From positions 5,727,032-5,791,031 of the forward strand of contig KL647291.1 of assembly GCA_000727475.1 (NCBI GenBank): 64,000 bases of DNA, in the 5' to 3' direction. Position 1 is the first letter of the stretch, and each line of letters opens with the position of its first letter. This document shows positions 12,501-24,600 of the stretch, piece by piece. Both the position numbers and the translations under genes were made by a program. The DNA comes from Sarcocystis neurona (taxonomy: Eukaryota > Apicomplexa > Conoidasida > Eucoccidiorida > Sarcocystidae). The notes under the pieces were generated by a model. The model did no database searches, was not told the origin of the DNA, and worked only from the letters and a program-made list of their open reading frames with translations.

Positions 12501-13056
12501 TTCTATTCTCTCTCTTCGGTACACCTTGTCAGATACACCTTTTTCTCTATATACACATATATATATATGTGGATGACTTTACGTGTGGAAAGAGACAGTC
12601 AACCGTAGACATACATATATATATATATACGTATGTACTGCAGAGGGAGGATCTCCTTGCGTCCTGTAGGGGGAGTACGCGCGGGAGTTTTCCATTTCAC
12701 ATGAAAGGCTTATACAGTCCCCGTGGAGTAGGTGCAGATTTTGGTTAATACGTCCACACATGTACAAGGAGAGGGCAGCACATACATCTATACCTATATA
12801 TATATATATATGCATATCTATCTATCTATCCACAGAGAGGGGAGATGAAGAAAGACGCCTTTACCCTTTAACACACGTTGATGTGTAAAGAGAAAGAGAG
12901 ACGGAGAGAAGTAGAAGAAAAGACGGATGTGCGTGCGCGGCTACAGAGTGTGCGTAGAGGACTAAATACGAGCGCGGACGTTTACTGCTGTTCATGCGTC
13001 TATGCGTAGTCTTCGAGACAGCAGTGTCGTTGACGCTGCCTTTGTGTCTATTGCAG

Positions 13057-14605
13057 GAAGTGCTGCATGCGCGGCTGTCTCCCGAAGCCGTTGGTCAGGA
13101 GCTGCTGCGGAGCTTCGAGCTGCTGCAGCAGGTTGCGTCCCTTCTGCCCCACAAGTAAGAATCGGCTGTTCACTAGAAAATACTTGGGCGATTGCAGAAG
13201 CGTGGATGGAACACTCCCCTGGTGCTTCCCCGGCCTTCCTCTTTTTCTGCTGCTGCTGCCTATGCGCTGGCCCTCCCGTCCAGCCTGCTGGCGCCGCTTT
13301 CCGCGCTGCGAAGGCTGCGCATCTGTCCTTGCACGTCGGCGTACATACCTCCGTATGTATATGCCTCGAGGCGCCTGACGTTCAGAGGATGCGTATGTAC
13401 CTGCTTTTCCAGGTGACTCGTGTGCTACCCCCTTATTCGTGACAGCTGCACAAATCTGTGCAGAGAAGTGTCTCTGCCGCAGCCCCGTTCACAGCGCTGC
13501 ACGCCCCCGTGTATGTGTGGGCAGCTACGGAGCTCGCTGCCCACATTTGCGCGTATGTATCCGTAGGTATCTCTTCCTCCGTATTTATATATATGTAGAA
13601 ACAGAGGGTCAGGACAGACATATGTGGATGTGACGCGGGCGTTGCTCCTCTTCATATTCTACGTTTCTTCACGTGCCTGGCTGTGCAGGGGACCACAGGA
13701 ACTGGGGCAGCCGTCTATGCACATCGACGTGCGTGTGCTTGTCTGTACGTTGGCGGGGCCCTGCTTTTCTCCACGTGAGCACGAAGAGCACTTCGAGAGA
13801 CTGAGATTGCTTCTTGGGGAAAATATTATGAAGTTTGGCGCAAGGGGGGGGAGGGAAAGGGAATTTTTTTGTTTTTTTCGTGTAGAGAACTGCGTGTATG
13901 CAGCCTTCGGTAGTGGCCACTTGCACGTGAGTGTACCATGTTATGTATACGTACAGGTACGTGTGTATGCATGTGCCAACACATGCGTGTAGGCGTAGGT
14001 GCACGTATAGGGTCAAGGAAGTGTGAAGTTGAAGAGAGTTGGGGAAGGAACGACCAGACACAGCCTTGGTGCCGTCCGTATTTCTTCTCCCGTAAGTTCT
14101 GTATGTCTGCAGAGTCGCACGTACACATATCCACGTGCACGTCCATACTTCTGTGGATATACATATTTATATGTATATGTGCGGCCCGCGCCGTCACGGC
14201 AGCGCGGCGCTTTCTGCAAGTAGGGATTCGTCGAGGCTGCAGGTGCTGTTGAACGTAGGCGTAGCATCCTCCCCTTCAAAAAATTTGTGGCGGTGATGTG
14301 TGGGGTCGTTTTTTGTAGCGACGCGGATTTTCAGGTCCTCTGCAGAGCCCTCACCAACCAAGCAGCCAGACGAAAGAGACAAAGCAGCAGCGTGCACAGC
14401 AGCAGACACTCCAGCAGCAGCAACGCCAGCATCGCTTCGTCGACCGACGTCGCGGAAGACACTTCTCGGGCTGTTTCGAGCAGCGGGCGGAGCACCTCCC
14501 CTAGAGTGTCGCCCGACACGGCGGGAATGTTGCAGGCGGGTGTGTCACATCGCGAACACCAGGGTATTCGAAGTAGTGCCAGCAACACAGAAGACTGTAA
14601 AATGA
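13057..14605 (+). CDS. five phase-matched exons: C-terminal part of the NPL4-like gene or a separate gene
   Basis: Exons at 13057-13154, 13284-13392, 13446-13552, 13689-13832 and 14335-14605 read through in one frame. They are EVLHARLSPEAVGQELLRSF; then LLAPLSALRRLRIC; then a piece with TALHAPVYVWAATELAAHIC; then GPQELGQPSMHIDVRVLVCT through FERLRLLLGENIMK; then SSAEPSPTKQPDERDK to a stop at 14603-14605. Most junctions have good signals (TTGCAG|GAA, AA|GTAAGA, C|GTATGT, TTTTCAG|G). The 53-nt intron at 13393-13445 and the donor AA|GTTTGG at 13833 are weak. The first exon starts in phase 0, as does the end of the 9696-10832 exon, so joining them is possible across 2.2 kb. The domain is not recognised. 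An alternative last-exon frame runs to 14838 and ends LNFHLQDEEDTF. Confidence 0.5.
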
Positions 14606-14838
14606 GTAGTGATACAAGTGCTAGGCAAACTGCTGTTCCTGAAAGTGTTGCTGCGGCCACTGGGGCGGAGGAACAGGTGAAAACGGAGGAGAAAGCGAAG
14701 ACGAACCTTCTGGACGTTTCTGCTTCGCAGCAAGCAGAAGCCGACGCTGCTGATGTTGCACGTGTTCTGCGGCTGCTGCGCGTCCTCACGATGCCCTCGT
14801 TGAATTTTCATCTGCAGGATGAAGAAGACACGTTTTAG

Positions 14839-17400
14839 TCTGCGGCTGAGACGGGGCGCGTGCTGAGTGTCCATACACCTCACACTGCGTTTCTCTTCAC
14901 TCAAACGGGCGAAGAGGTTTGACTGTTGATTGTTGTCCCGTCGGGGCGCCCAGAAATCAACTTCTCCTGTGGAAGTTGGTGCGTGCACAGTCTTGTTGTA
15001 CGTACGCTTCATTGCTGAGCGCGGTGCTGGTGTACGTAGACCCCTGCAACGCCGCACGCGTCAAGCGGACGGGAAGGAACTCTGCCCGTGCATCACAGAA
15101 AAGCGCATCCGGCTTCCTCTCCTGTTGGAGATACTCGAGTCAGGACATGCAACAGGGGGAGCTTGAGAGTGCAGCAAGGAGTCTCACATGGCCAATCCAT
15201 TGCTACACTGACAAGCTGCGAATTCATACTCGAACGTATTGTGAGTCGAGAGGTGTCAACGGGGAACGTAGTGACGTTCAAATAAACGCGGAGGGAAAAG
15301 GGAACGGCTGGCGGGCCCGCAGGTGCCGCCTGACTGTGTTACACAGGCATATTTTGGGAAGGACAGGACGCATTTGCCGCCTGTACCGCATAAGTGTAAT
15401 ACACGCATCATACATATGTACATTTATGTGTATATATGTATACACGTAGACAGAGACAGAGAGGGAGGAAGGAACGTACGTATATGTGTATATGTGTGCG
15501 TGGAGCCGCTGCGTGATGTGCATGTGCCACACGTGTTGGAAACCTGTATATACATACATGGGTTGTATTTGATACGCATGTACATGTGTATATATGCGGT
15601 GTGCAAGTAGGTGTCATATGGGTCTGGCATATCACAAGCCGTAGGAGGGGAGGAGGACTCGAGCAGAACGCAGACCGTTTGTCCGTCGGTCCCAATGTCG
15701 GCCTTGCAGATTTTATTGGTGGCTTGATTTTTTTTCTCTCGACACAACGGCTACACTTCTGTGCATGCGTCTTCTGTGATGTGTACCCCTGTGCGAGAAT
15801 GTAGAGTGGAAAACGTGCTTTTAGGGGAGCACACATCTTAAGTCAGAAGAAGTAAACAGCAAAATACAGGGTTCTCCTGCATATAAGCTGAAGGTGGCAA
15901 TCCGTGCACGTATGTATATAATCATAAGTGACTGGTTATTTGCATTGTGCGTCCACTATATGCGTAGTTTACGGGCATGTGGAGGCGTAGTGAATATGTG
16001 TATGTGCACCCGTGGCCTCAGGCTGTGAGCACTTGCTGCCATTGACGCCTGCACACAAACGCTTCGAATCAAGCTCTCTCTCGCAAATATTATTTGCTGA
16101 GAGAGGGAGGTAAGGGGCGGCCGGTAGAAGGGACACTGATATCGCGAGTTCGGCTGGGTCAGTCTGCACGCGTCCCGAGTTGCTCTCAGCGACCTACGCG
16201 CGGCCGACGACGTCAGCCTACAAGAAGGCTATACAAACGAAAAAATCACGTTTATACGTATGGCTGTACCTGGGTAGCTCGAACGAATATACGTATTCAC
16301 GTGTTATACTCGTGTGGATACGCTTGCGGCAGGTATACGTTAGTATAAATATATCTGTGTGACGCCTGTGAGTAGGGGAATAGGAGTGCTCATTTTGTTC
16401 CGTAGCTATTTATCGATCGTGTCGGCGATCACTGTGCACATGCAGGGGACTACACCCGAAGACACACGCTTACACAAAGCGACGTAAACGCTCGCACTAT
16501 CAAAAAGAGACAGCCGGATGCGGCAGGACGGAGACGCAGAAACGCAGCAGGACGTTGAGAGAAGCGGGAAATTGTCATGCTCAAAACGTGCGGGAAGGAG
16601 CTCTTTACATAGAATGTTATGCACCAGAGTGCCCCTCATTTACCTTTTGGTAGCATTTCACACATTTTTATGAGTTATATATACATATATGTATATATAT
16701 GGAAATACATAGATGTACAGGTGGGCAATCGTGTGCACATACGATTCGCCTGCGCACATGTTTGCAAATAGATACACGTGGATTTACACATATATACACA
16801 CGTGTATATACGAGTGTGGCCGTGACAATTCAGCTTTCGATCCCGGTATTCATCACGTTTAGACCCTCGTTCAAACAGATCCTTAAGGGAAATGCACGTT
16901 CGCGTGCATGTATGTTTGCGAATAAAGCCTCCACACACGCATACATTCTTCAAGATCAAGGCACGCGCGTTACAACAGCGGTTCATTTTGTCGACATCAA
17001 TCAGGCCCGAATGTGATCGCTGTCCTGTCAGGGACGCAAAGTGAAACTGCCACATCACTACATGCGAAGCAGCTGTGCCTACTGATAATGGCAGCATTCA
17101 GCATGCGCTTAGAGACGTCTTTACACTGAACTGCTCCTACAAACACCCGTCACCTGTGGACACACATATGCCCGACAAGCGACGGGCGGTCGAAGATCCA
17201 TACCTATATATATATATAAATATATGTGATCGCACATATATAGGCACATCCGAAAAATGTCCGTGTTTGAGCTACTGCCTTAAGGGCGCACTGCTCTTCC
17301 ATTGCTGCAACGGATACACGTTGTGTTTATTCTGTCGCCAATGCAGCAGCAGCTGTGGAAGAGTACACCTCTTAGTCCGCGACGCGCGAGGTTCCTAGCT
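14839..17400. other. spacer, no supported gene
   Basis: This is mixed-composition DNA with a TA/TG microsatellite block at about 15405-15600 and a smaller one at 16675-16710. Open frames here are short, lack convincing starts or splice partners, and resemble no known family. Confidence 0.45.
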
Positions 17401-17435
17401 GCTAAAGCCGTGTGCACGCAGATCGTTAGAGATGA

Positions 17436-17756
17436 ATGGAAGATCTCTGCTGTGCGCCGCCCGCAAGCAATCCGATCCTATCTTGTACCGCAGAGGAACT
17501 AGTCGCAGCAGATGCGCTAGCAGATGCAGCGACAAAAGCAGCAAGCAACACAATCAACAACACAAAACAGGCAGCAGCGGAAGACCAAGCAAAACAAGAC
17601 GTGTATACATTTCAAGCCAACAACCACAGAGGCAGAAATGTCAGAAGCAGCAGCAACAGCCCGCGACGTAAAGCCAGCGGTAGTGGAGCAGGAGCGTTAG
17701 CACTGCAAGAGTTGACAGCAAAAAGCAAACGGGACAGCCTCGCGGCTCACTCATAA
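17436..17756 (+). CDS. small Ala-rich open frame, possible exon
   Basis: The frame starts at an ATG (about 17433-17438) and runs about 105 codons: MEDLCCAPPASNP, then AEELVAADALADAATKAA, a hydrophilic middle (DVYTFQANNHRG), and an ALQELTAKSKRDS tail. It lies in a degenerate CAG region (17500-18300) that also has other open frames. No homologue was recognised. It may be a decayed CAG-coding stretch rather than a live gene. Confidence 0.25.
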   Translation: MEDLCCAPPASNPILSCTAEELVAADALADAATKAASNTINNTKQAAAEDQAKQDVYTFQANNHRGRNVRSSSNSPRRKASGSGAGALALQELTAKSKRDSLAAHS

Positions 17757-20700
17757 CAAGGGCTACCAGCGTATGCAGAACTGAAAACTCGGAGCCGAGC
17801 GTCGTCTCTATCTACAAACGCAGTACGAGCACACCCGGGACAGCACCAGAGGAAGCAGGAACGTTGCCGGCGTACCACCAGGGCACTCAAAGACAGATGA
17901 TGTACCGGCACGATCTACTGCAGCGAAGGCAGCATGGGTGCTATCAGGGCTCGCAGCTGAAGTAAGGGTGAGAGCAGTAATAGTGCGGGCAAGACACAGC
18001 GAGCGCAGCAACAGGGGGCTGAAAGAGCGCAGCAGCAGCGCTACTAGCAGCAGCTGTTGTGACAGCATAATGAACCCTGTGGAAGTGTGCAGAGTTAAGA
18101 GGACATCGCCGCAATAGCAGCAGCAGAGAACGCAGCACCATCAGGGGCGGCAACACGAAGGGCACCACAAGTAACAGCCACTATGGCACCAACTGAAACA
18201 ACAGAAGTAGTGTCCAATGTATACTGGAGCCTGTAGTGCAGTTCCCCATGAGGCTACCGGCCTCAACAAGGTAAATGAAGGCGCGTGATTCTGCAGCACG
18301 AACGACGCAGACGACCAATGCCGGCGACTGTGTTCTTGATGTTTCTGCACCTGCTGTCTCGGCCGTTGTTGCACTTACGTCCTCTGCCCTTCAAAGGCAC
18401 TACAACAGCACGCATGCGCATATTTTTTCTTCCTGGTATGTTGACAGTCTCCATTATTCCTAGTGCATTCGCAGCTGTCCATGCGTACACACACGCTCGA
18501 AACTGCTTGCTTTTCTATGCACATTTAGTGTAGGTACACTTTTGTGTACTCACCTCTGCACAGATATGATGTGCGTCTGAGTGTACGTACACTATATATA
18601 TACACCTGATCTGCTCGCCGCTGTCCACATACATATCGCAGACTGTACACACACATTATACATATATATACTCGCCTCTGCATACGCATATGGCACACAC
18701 ACGAAGCCACACGCAGTCGGGCGTAACATGTACACATATGCGTCAGACTTGGCATCCGTGTGAAAACCCGGCGTTCCACGTCGTAGTCTGCATATATTAT
18801 GTGATCGTCAAATGACTCTCTGTATCTGTGTAGGCCGTCAGTCTCACGTTTCCTTCGACACACACGTAGCTGCGTCCGTATTTCATGTACTTCTGCAGAT
18901 GTTTCTAATGTGCAGGTACTAACACTTGCTTCCCTCCTACACATGTGCACTACATAACATGCGGCGAAAAGCGAATGTTTACACAGGTCCTTCACAAAGA
19001 CAGAGATATGAAGGCGCGTAGTACTGACTACTTCCAGTAGATTCGCTGTAACTGCCCACCTCGGACTCTGTGTAAGAATGGCTACACGCAGAGGGAAATC
19101 CTTCTCATCGCTATTCATGTCATACATGCACACGCATGTGCTGCGCATAAGAATCGGAGGGCCTCACACACGCACGTACGTGCAGACACAGCGGCGGGAA
19201 GAGACAGTGGAATGAGCCCTTCCATACGTGACGCTTACTAAATGTTGAAAAACACAAAAATACACGTAGCGTGTGTTCAGGTACCGCGTGTGCTCTCTCC
19301 GTGATGTGTACGGACACTGCGTATACGCGCGCGCACCGGAGCGCGCACGAGACAAGAAGGGACATCCCACACAACCCACTACTATATATATGTATACATA
19401 TGTATTTTTCCTTTGTGTAAGCGGACTGTGTCTATGCAGGATGCCATCTCAACAACGCTACGTAAAAGTACGTATCTAAGTCTATGTCTCCGCGTACAAC
19501 GTCGCGCGCCTCCCCGGGTGTACGGACACTCCTACACAACACGGGCACACCCGCTGCACGGCGGCCCGCAGCCGCGCATGCGCGGAGCAGCGCTGTCCCT
19601 GTTCGTGGGCAGTTTCTGTTTGTAGACAAATTCGTTTATCGCTTCACTTGCTTCTCCGTCTCTGTCCCCGCAGTCTTATTCTGTATTTTCCTTCTTTTCT
19701 TCCTCTCCACAGGCGTCCCCAACTCTCCACGTTCTCGACCGTCGCTCAAGGCCGTCCCAGAGACACAAGCCCTGTGCAAGCGAAATCGCATGTGCACGGC
19801 TCTCGGAGACACGTGGGCTTCACCGCACACGCGCCGCACAGCGGAGGTCCACCATCGGCGTTCAAGGTACAAGAAATCTGCTCTCCTGCCCGTGCGCGCT
19901 GACCCTCAGAGGAAAAAGTGACGTAAAACTGCCGCTCGTGCTTCGAAAAATGGAATGTTTGTACCGCTACGCCTCCTGCGTGTCCACGACAAACGAAGGC
20001 TCCAAATTGTGTGTGAAGACGCACGCAGAGATATATGTATTGACCTCTATTCACACACATTTCAGTAGAAGTGCGTGTATCATGATTATCTTGACGATTC
20101 TACGGGATAGGTGTCTGTGAACACGCCCTGTGCGGGGGTAAACCCCAAGCGAACGCCGCTGACCACACCAAACATAAACTGAGACGACGCACCACTGCAC
20201 GCACGTATACACGTACCTCCACGTATTCATATATATATATATACGTATATACGTAAATACACACGCGAGCATTTATATGCGCATATATATATACATATAT
20301 TTTCGTATCTTCACAGATATATGCATACATATATATATATATATGCATATACATACGTAAATACGTACACGTACATTTGCATATACATATATATATATAT
20401 ACTTATATATTGTCTCTTCACAGATATATGCATACCCTAGTATACGTGTGTACGTACATGTATGTTGTATGGGTATTCTTACATGTATACAGATACTTAC
20501 ACATACTGATACATATGTGTGTATACATATAGGTAGAAAGATACTAGATATAAATATATATGTTGTCATATATACGGGTACACACGTATACGTATATATA
20601 TATATGTATATACCTACAGAGAATGTACATAAGTGGATATGTGTATATGTACACAAGTATGTGTATGTATATACGTGAAGTGAATTGTCAAGTACATAGA

Positions 20701-20830
20701 CACGCCTGCATATTAGTAAATGTGGTTCGTACTGCGACTTTCTGAGACACGCCTTGTTGGCATCCTAGTTTCCTCCGTGCCGCCTGTTACCCTTCCTCTA
20801 GAACTAGGTGGCGTTCACGGCGACCCTGCT
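17757..20830. other. spacer with degenerate CAG remnants and TA microsatellites
   Basis: Eroded CAG tracts extend to about 18300. Beyond this the DNA is TA/CA-rich with a strong microsatellite zone at 20220-20680. No gene is supported; the open frames seen are short and low in information. Confidence 0.45.
20225..20680. repeat. TA microsatellites with a 107-bp tandem duplication
   Basis: TCTTCACAGATATATGCATA occurs at 20308 and again at 20415, each preceded by a TACGTAAATAC...CATTTRYATATRCATATATA segment. Expanded (AT)n lies within each copy. Confidence 0.75.
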
Positions 20831-21625
20831 GCGTTTTAGGCATGCAACTTGTCATCTTTCGCTTCTTATTCGTCTTCTTCTGGCAGTACCTCTGGGTTTT
20901 GCTGCCGCCGCCTCCTTCCTTTTGGGTGTCGTTTCCTCTTGTACAACGGTGCAAGTAGATTGCTGAGGAAAGACCACGCCCTATTTGCTGCTGTTAGATC
21001 TACCTTTCCTCGTTGAAGAGCGACTTCTACTGCAGCGCCAGCAGCTGCTACAGGTATAACCTTTCCTTCAGGTGCTCTTGACGGTGCTGCTTTTCCCGTC
21101 TGTCACACTACTGCACCTGCTGTCTATCCATTGCTCCACGCGCTGCTGCTGCTGCGACGTCTGCTGCTGTTCACGCTCCGGTCACTGCTTCTGCTTCTTC
21201 TCCTGCTACCAGGACTGCAGGGTCTGCTGCCACTACTACAGTTTCTCCTTTTGTGTCTGGTGCTTCGGGAAATGCTGCTGCTGTTGCAACTGCTTCTGTT
21301 TCTGTAGGTGCTGCCGCTGCTGCTTTGATTGTTCGTGCTGCGGCTGCTGCTTCGGGTCTTTTTGCCGCTGCTTCAGCTGAATACGCTGTCCTGGCTGTGT
21401 CACTGCCTTCGACCCGAGTCGGCTTTAACTGCGAGCTTCCTCAGGGCGCTACGGATACGCGTCGCGCTTCTGCCCCTTCCTGCTGCTGCCTGTGCCTTAT
21501 CTGCTGTTGCTGTTGCGTCCACTGGTGCTACTTCTGCAACACCTGCTGCTCTCGCTGCGTCTCCTGCGTCTGCTGGAGTCAGCGGTCGTCCTGCATTTGC
21601 TACTGCTGGTGTGTATGCGGTGTTT

Positions 21626-24600
21626 ATGCTGCTGCTGTTGCGGTGGTGGGTCTGTGCTGCTCTTCATCGTGCTGCTGCTACTGCTGTTGCTGCGGCTCGT
21701 TCGTCTTACGCGAGCAGCAACCTTGCTGTTGCTGCTGCAGCAACAACCGCAGGCGTCTCGACGCAGCGGTCACACAATGAGAAGCTCTCGCGCACGAAGA
21801 TGCTGCCCCTCTCGCGCAGCGACAGCGACAGTCTCAGCAGCAGCAGCCGCCGCAGCAGCAGCAGCACGAGCACAAACCGCGTCAACAACAGCAGCATCAG
21901 CAGCAGTCTCAATACTAGCACAGTCCCCTTTTTGTACAGCAGTTGTTTTTGCCGCTGCAGCAGCAGCGGAAGCAGCTGCCTCTGCAGTGACACCGGCGTC
22001 GGCGACGGCAGCAGCACCGGCACGAGGGGCAGCAACAGGGAAACAGACAGGAGCAGCCGCAGCCTCAGGAATGGCAACCATACATTCAGCAGTAGTATTA
22101 AGGTCCTGCAAAGCAGCAGCAGCCGCGCAGCCAAAAATTGCAGTAAGCTCCCCTGTTGCTGGCAAGGCCACCGCAGCAGCATCAACACCCACAGCTACTC
22201 TTGCCGGCGCTGCAGCCGCAGCAGTTGCCGGCAGCACAGCGTCAACTACTGTCGCAAGCCGTGCCACAACAAGACCAGATGGCGCAGCCCACGCAGCGGA
22301 CGAGGAGTATCCACACGCAGATGCCAACACAGCAGCAGCAGCAGCCGACGCACCACCCGCAGGAGCAGCAGAGGTGGGAGCACCTGCGCCTGTGACAGCA
22401 ACGTCAGCCGCAGCAGCAGCAGCAGCTGCAACGTACAAGACTCCCCGAATAGCTGGCGGAAGGGGAGCACGCGCAGTAGCAGAACAACCACGAGCAGCAA
22501 CAGACGCGATAGAGCGCCTGGAAGCACCAGCAGTCGCTGCACCTGCTGCAGCAGCAGTACCACCGCTTGTGAATGCAGCAGCACTGGCCCCAGCGCAGGC
22601 GGCGGCGCCGTCGGTAAGAGCGTTCCTCACTGCCGCAGCAGCGGCGCTTTTCTCAGCGGCGTCTGCTTCTGTTACGCCTTCCCCGTCAGTCGCAGTGGGA
22701 GAATCAGCAGCAGCAGCTGGAAGCACAGCAGCAGTCACTGCTCCAGCTCCGGCAGCAGCATCAGCAGAAAACGCACCTTTCACAGCAGCGCGGACGTCAG
22801 CGTCCGCAGCAGCAGCATTAGCAAACCCCTCGCCTTCAGCTGCAGCAGCAAGAGCAGGAGCGCTATCAGCAGCAGCAGCAGGAGTGACAGAAGGAGGATG
22901 GTCAGCAGCAGCGGCAGCAGACGCAGCTGCGTCAGCGCCAGCGGCAGCAGTAGCAACAGCAACAGAAGTGCCAGCACTTGCAACAGCACTACCAGCAGCA
23001 GCAGAAACAGGACCGTCAGCAGCAGCGGGAGTAGCAGAAGCGTCGTCAGCCGCATCAGGTGCGGAAGCTGCAGCGTCAGCAGCAGAACCGGCAGCAGCAG
23101 AGCCCGCACGAACCGCACCACCCGCAGCAGAACCAGCAGCAGCCGCACCAGCAGCAGTAGCACAGGCAGCAGCGGCACTAGCAGCAGCGGCACTAGCCGT
23201 AGCAGAAGCGTCAGTAAAAGTAACACCACGAAAACGATCGTCGCTGTCAGTAGCAGAAGCAGCCGCAGGCGGGCGTGTGTGGCCAACAGCACGCGAGAGC
23301 TGCTGCTGCGTCGCAGGAGATGGCATAACGACGTCTTAAACTGGCAGATGCCTGTCGTGCTGCTGCTCGACGATGCCGCTGCGCCAGCACCCCCGCAGCT
23401 TCTGTTCTCCCCTGCCGAGCCTCCGCTGTTATTCGTCTGTCTCCGTTCATTCGCGTCTCCCGCAGGCATCTCTCCCCCATCCATCTTCTCCACATGCGTA
23501 GCTTCTTTCTGTTGTCCTCTAGGTGCATGCAAGGACCCCCCTGCATGCGCGCCCTCCCCCTCCGCATGCACGCCCTCCCGACTTGCGTGCTCTGCACGCA
23601 CGCCCTCCCCTCTTGCGTGCACGCCCTCCCCTCTTGCATGCACCTTCTCCACCCCTGCATGCACACCCTTCACCCCTGCATGCACACCCTCCCCCTCTGC
23701 ATACGCACTCTCCCCCCTAGCACGCACACCCTCCGTTGCATGCAAGAGCCCTCCTGCATGCATGCTTTCCGCTCCTGCGTGCACGACTTCCTCCCTGCCT
23801 GCATGCACACCCTTCCCTGCATGGACGAGGCCACGTGCATGCGTGGCTCCCTGCGCTGTCGTGTGCCGCTTTCGTACGTCAAGCAGTCGCGCACTCGACT
23901 CTCTCGCGTGCGGCTTTCCTGCAGGCATCAACTCTCCGCCTACTTGCAGTTTTCTACCGCGCGCCTCCTCGGCTGCGTCCGGCGCCCCTGTTGCTTGCAG
24001 CTGCCCCGCATGCCAATTTTCTGCGTGCCGCCCGGCACTCGCCAAAACGTCCCTCCCCTGCAACTCTACGCATGCATGCAGGTACTCTTCTCCACGCAAA
24101 TGTGCACCTGCATGCAGTTCGCCAGCGTGGAGCCGGGCCGTCCGAATCACCAGCCGCACGCACGCATGCGTTCCTCGCATCCGTGCGGCGTGTGCCTCTC
24201 CTGCGTGCGTAAAAAAGTCCGTCTGGGTTGTCCTCCACCGCAGAGCTTCTGGCCTGTGGCTGTCTCTGCTGCGGCGTCTCCGTCTCCGCCTCTCCTGGTG
24301 GCGCTGTTTCCGCGTGCAGGAACTGGTCGTGCGGGGGAGCGACAGCGACAGCAGAAGTGCAGCAGCAGGCAGGTGCACCGGAGAAAACGGGTGGCCAGAT
24401 GGCACCCCTGTATGTCTTTCAAACGCCTGTCGTTCTTCCTTTGCCCTTCTCGCCTCAGCTGCTGCTTGCTGTAGCGTCCTATTCAGAGAACCTCGATTAC
24501 GCAGCCTCTTCCTTCTCCCCTGTCTTCTGGATTTGTCGTACGGCGTCTGCTGCCGTAGCAGAAACAACACGCCAGTAGACTCTGCAGCAGCCACTGGTGC

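Noticed and set aside
14919..15449. Plus-strand 176-codon frame
   Set aside because: It starts at TTG, has no splice context, ends in microsatellite-coded residues, and has no recognisable motif.
16050..16085. TTCGAATC box suggesting a tRNA T-arm
   Set aside because: No acceptor stem, D-arm or anticodon arm can be folded around it.
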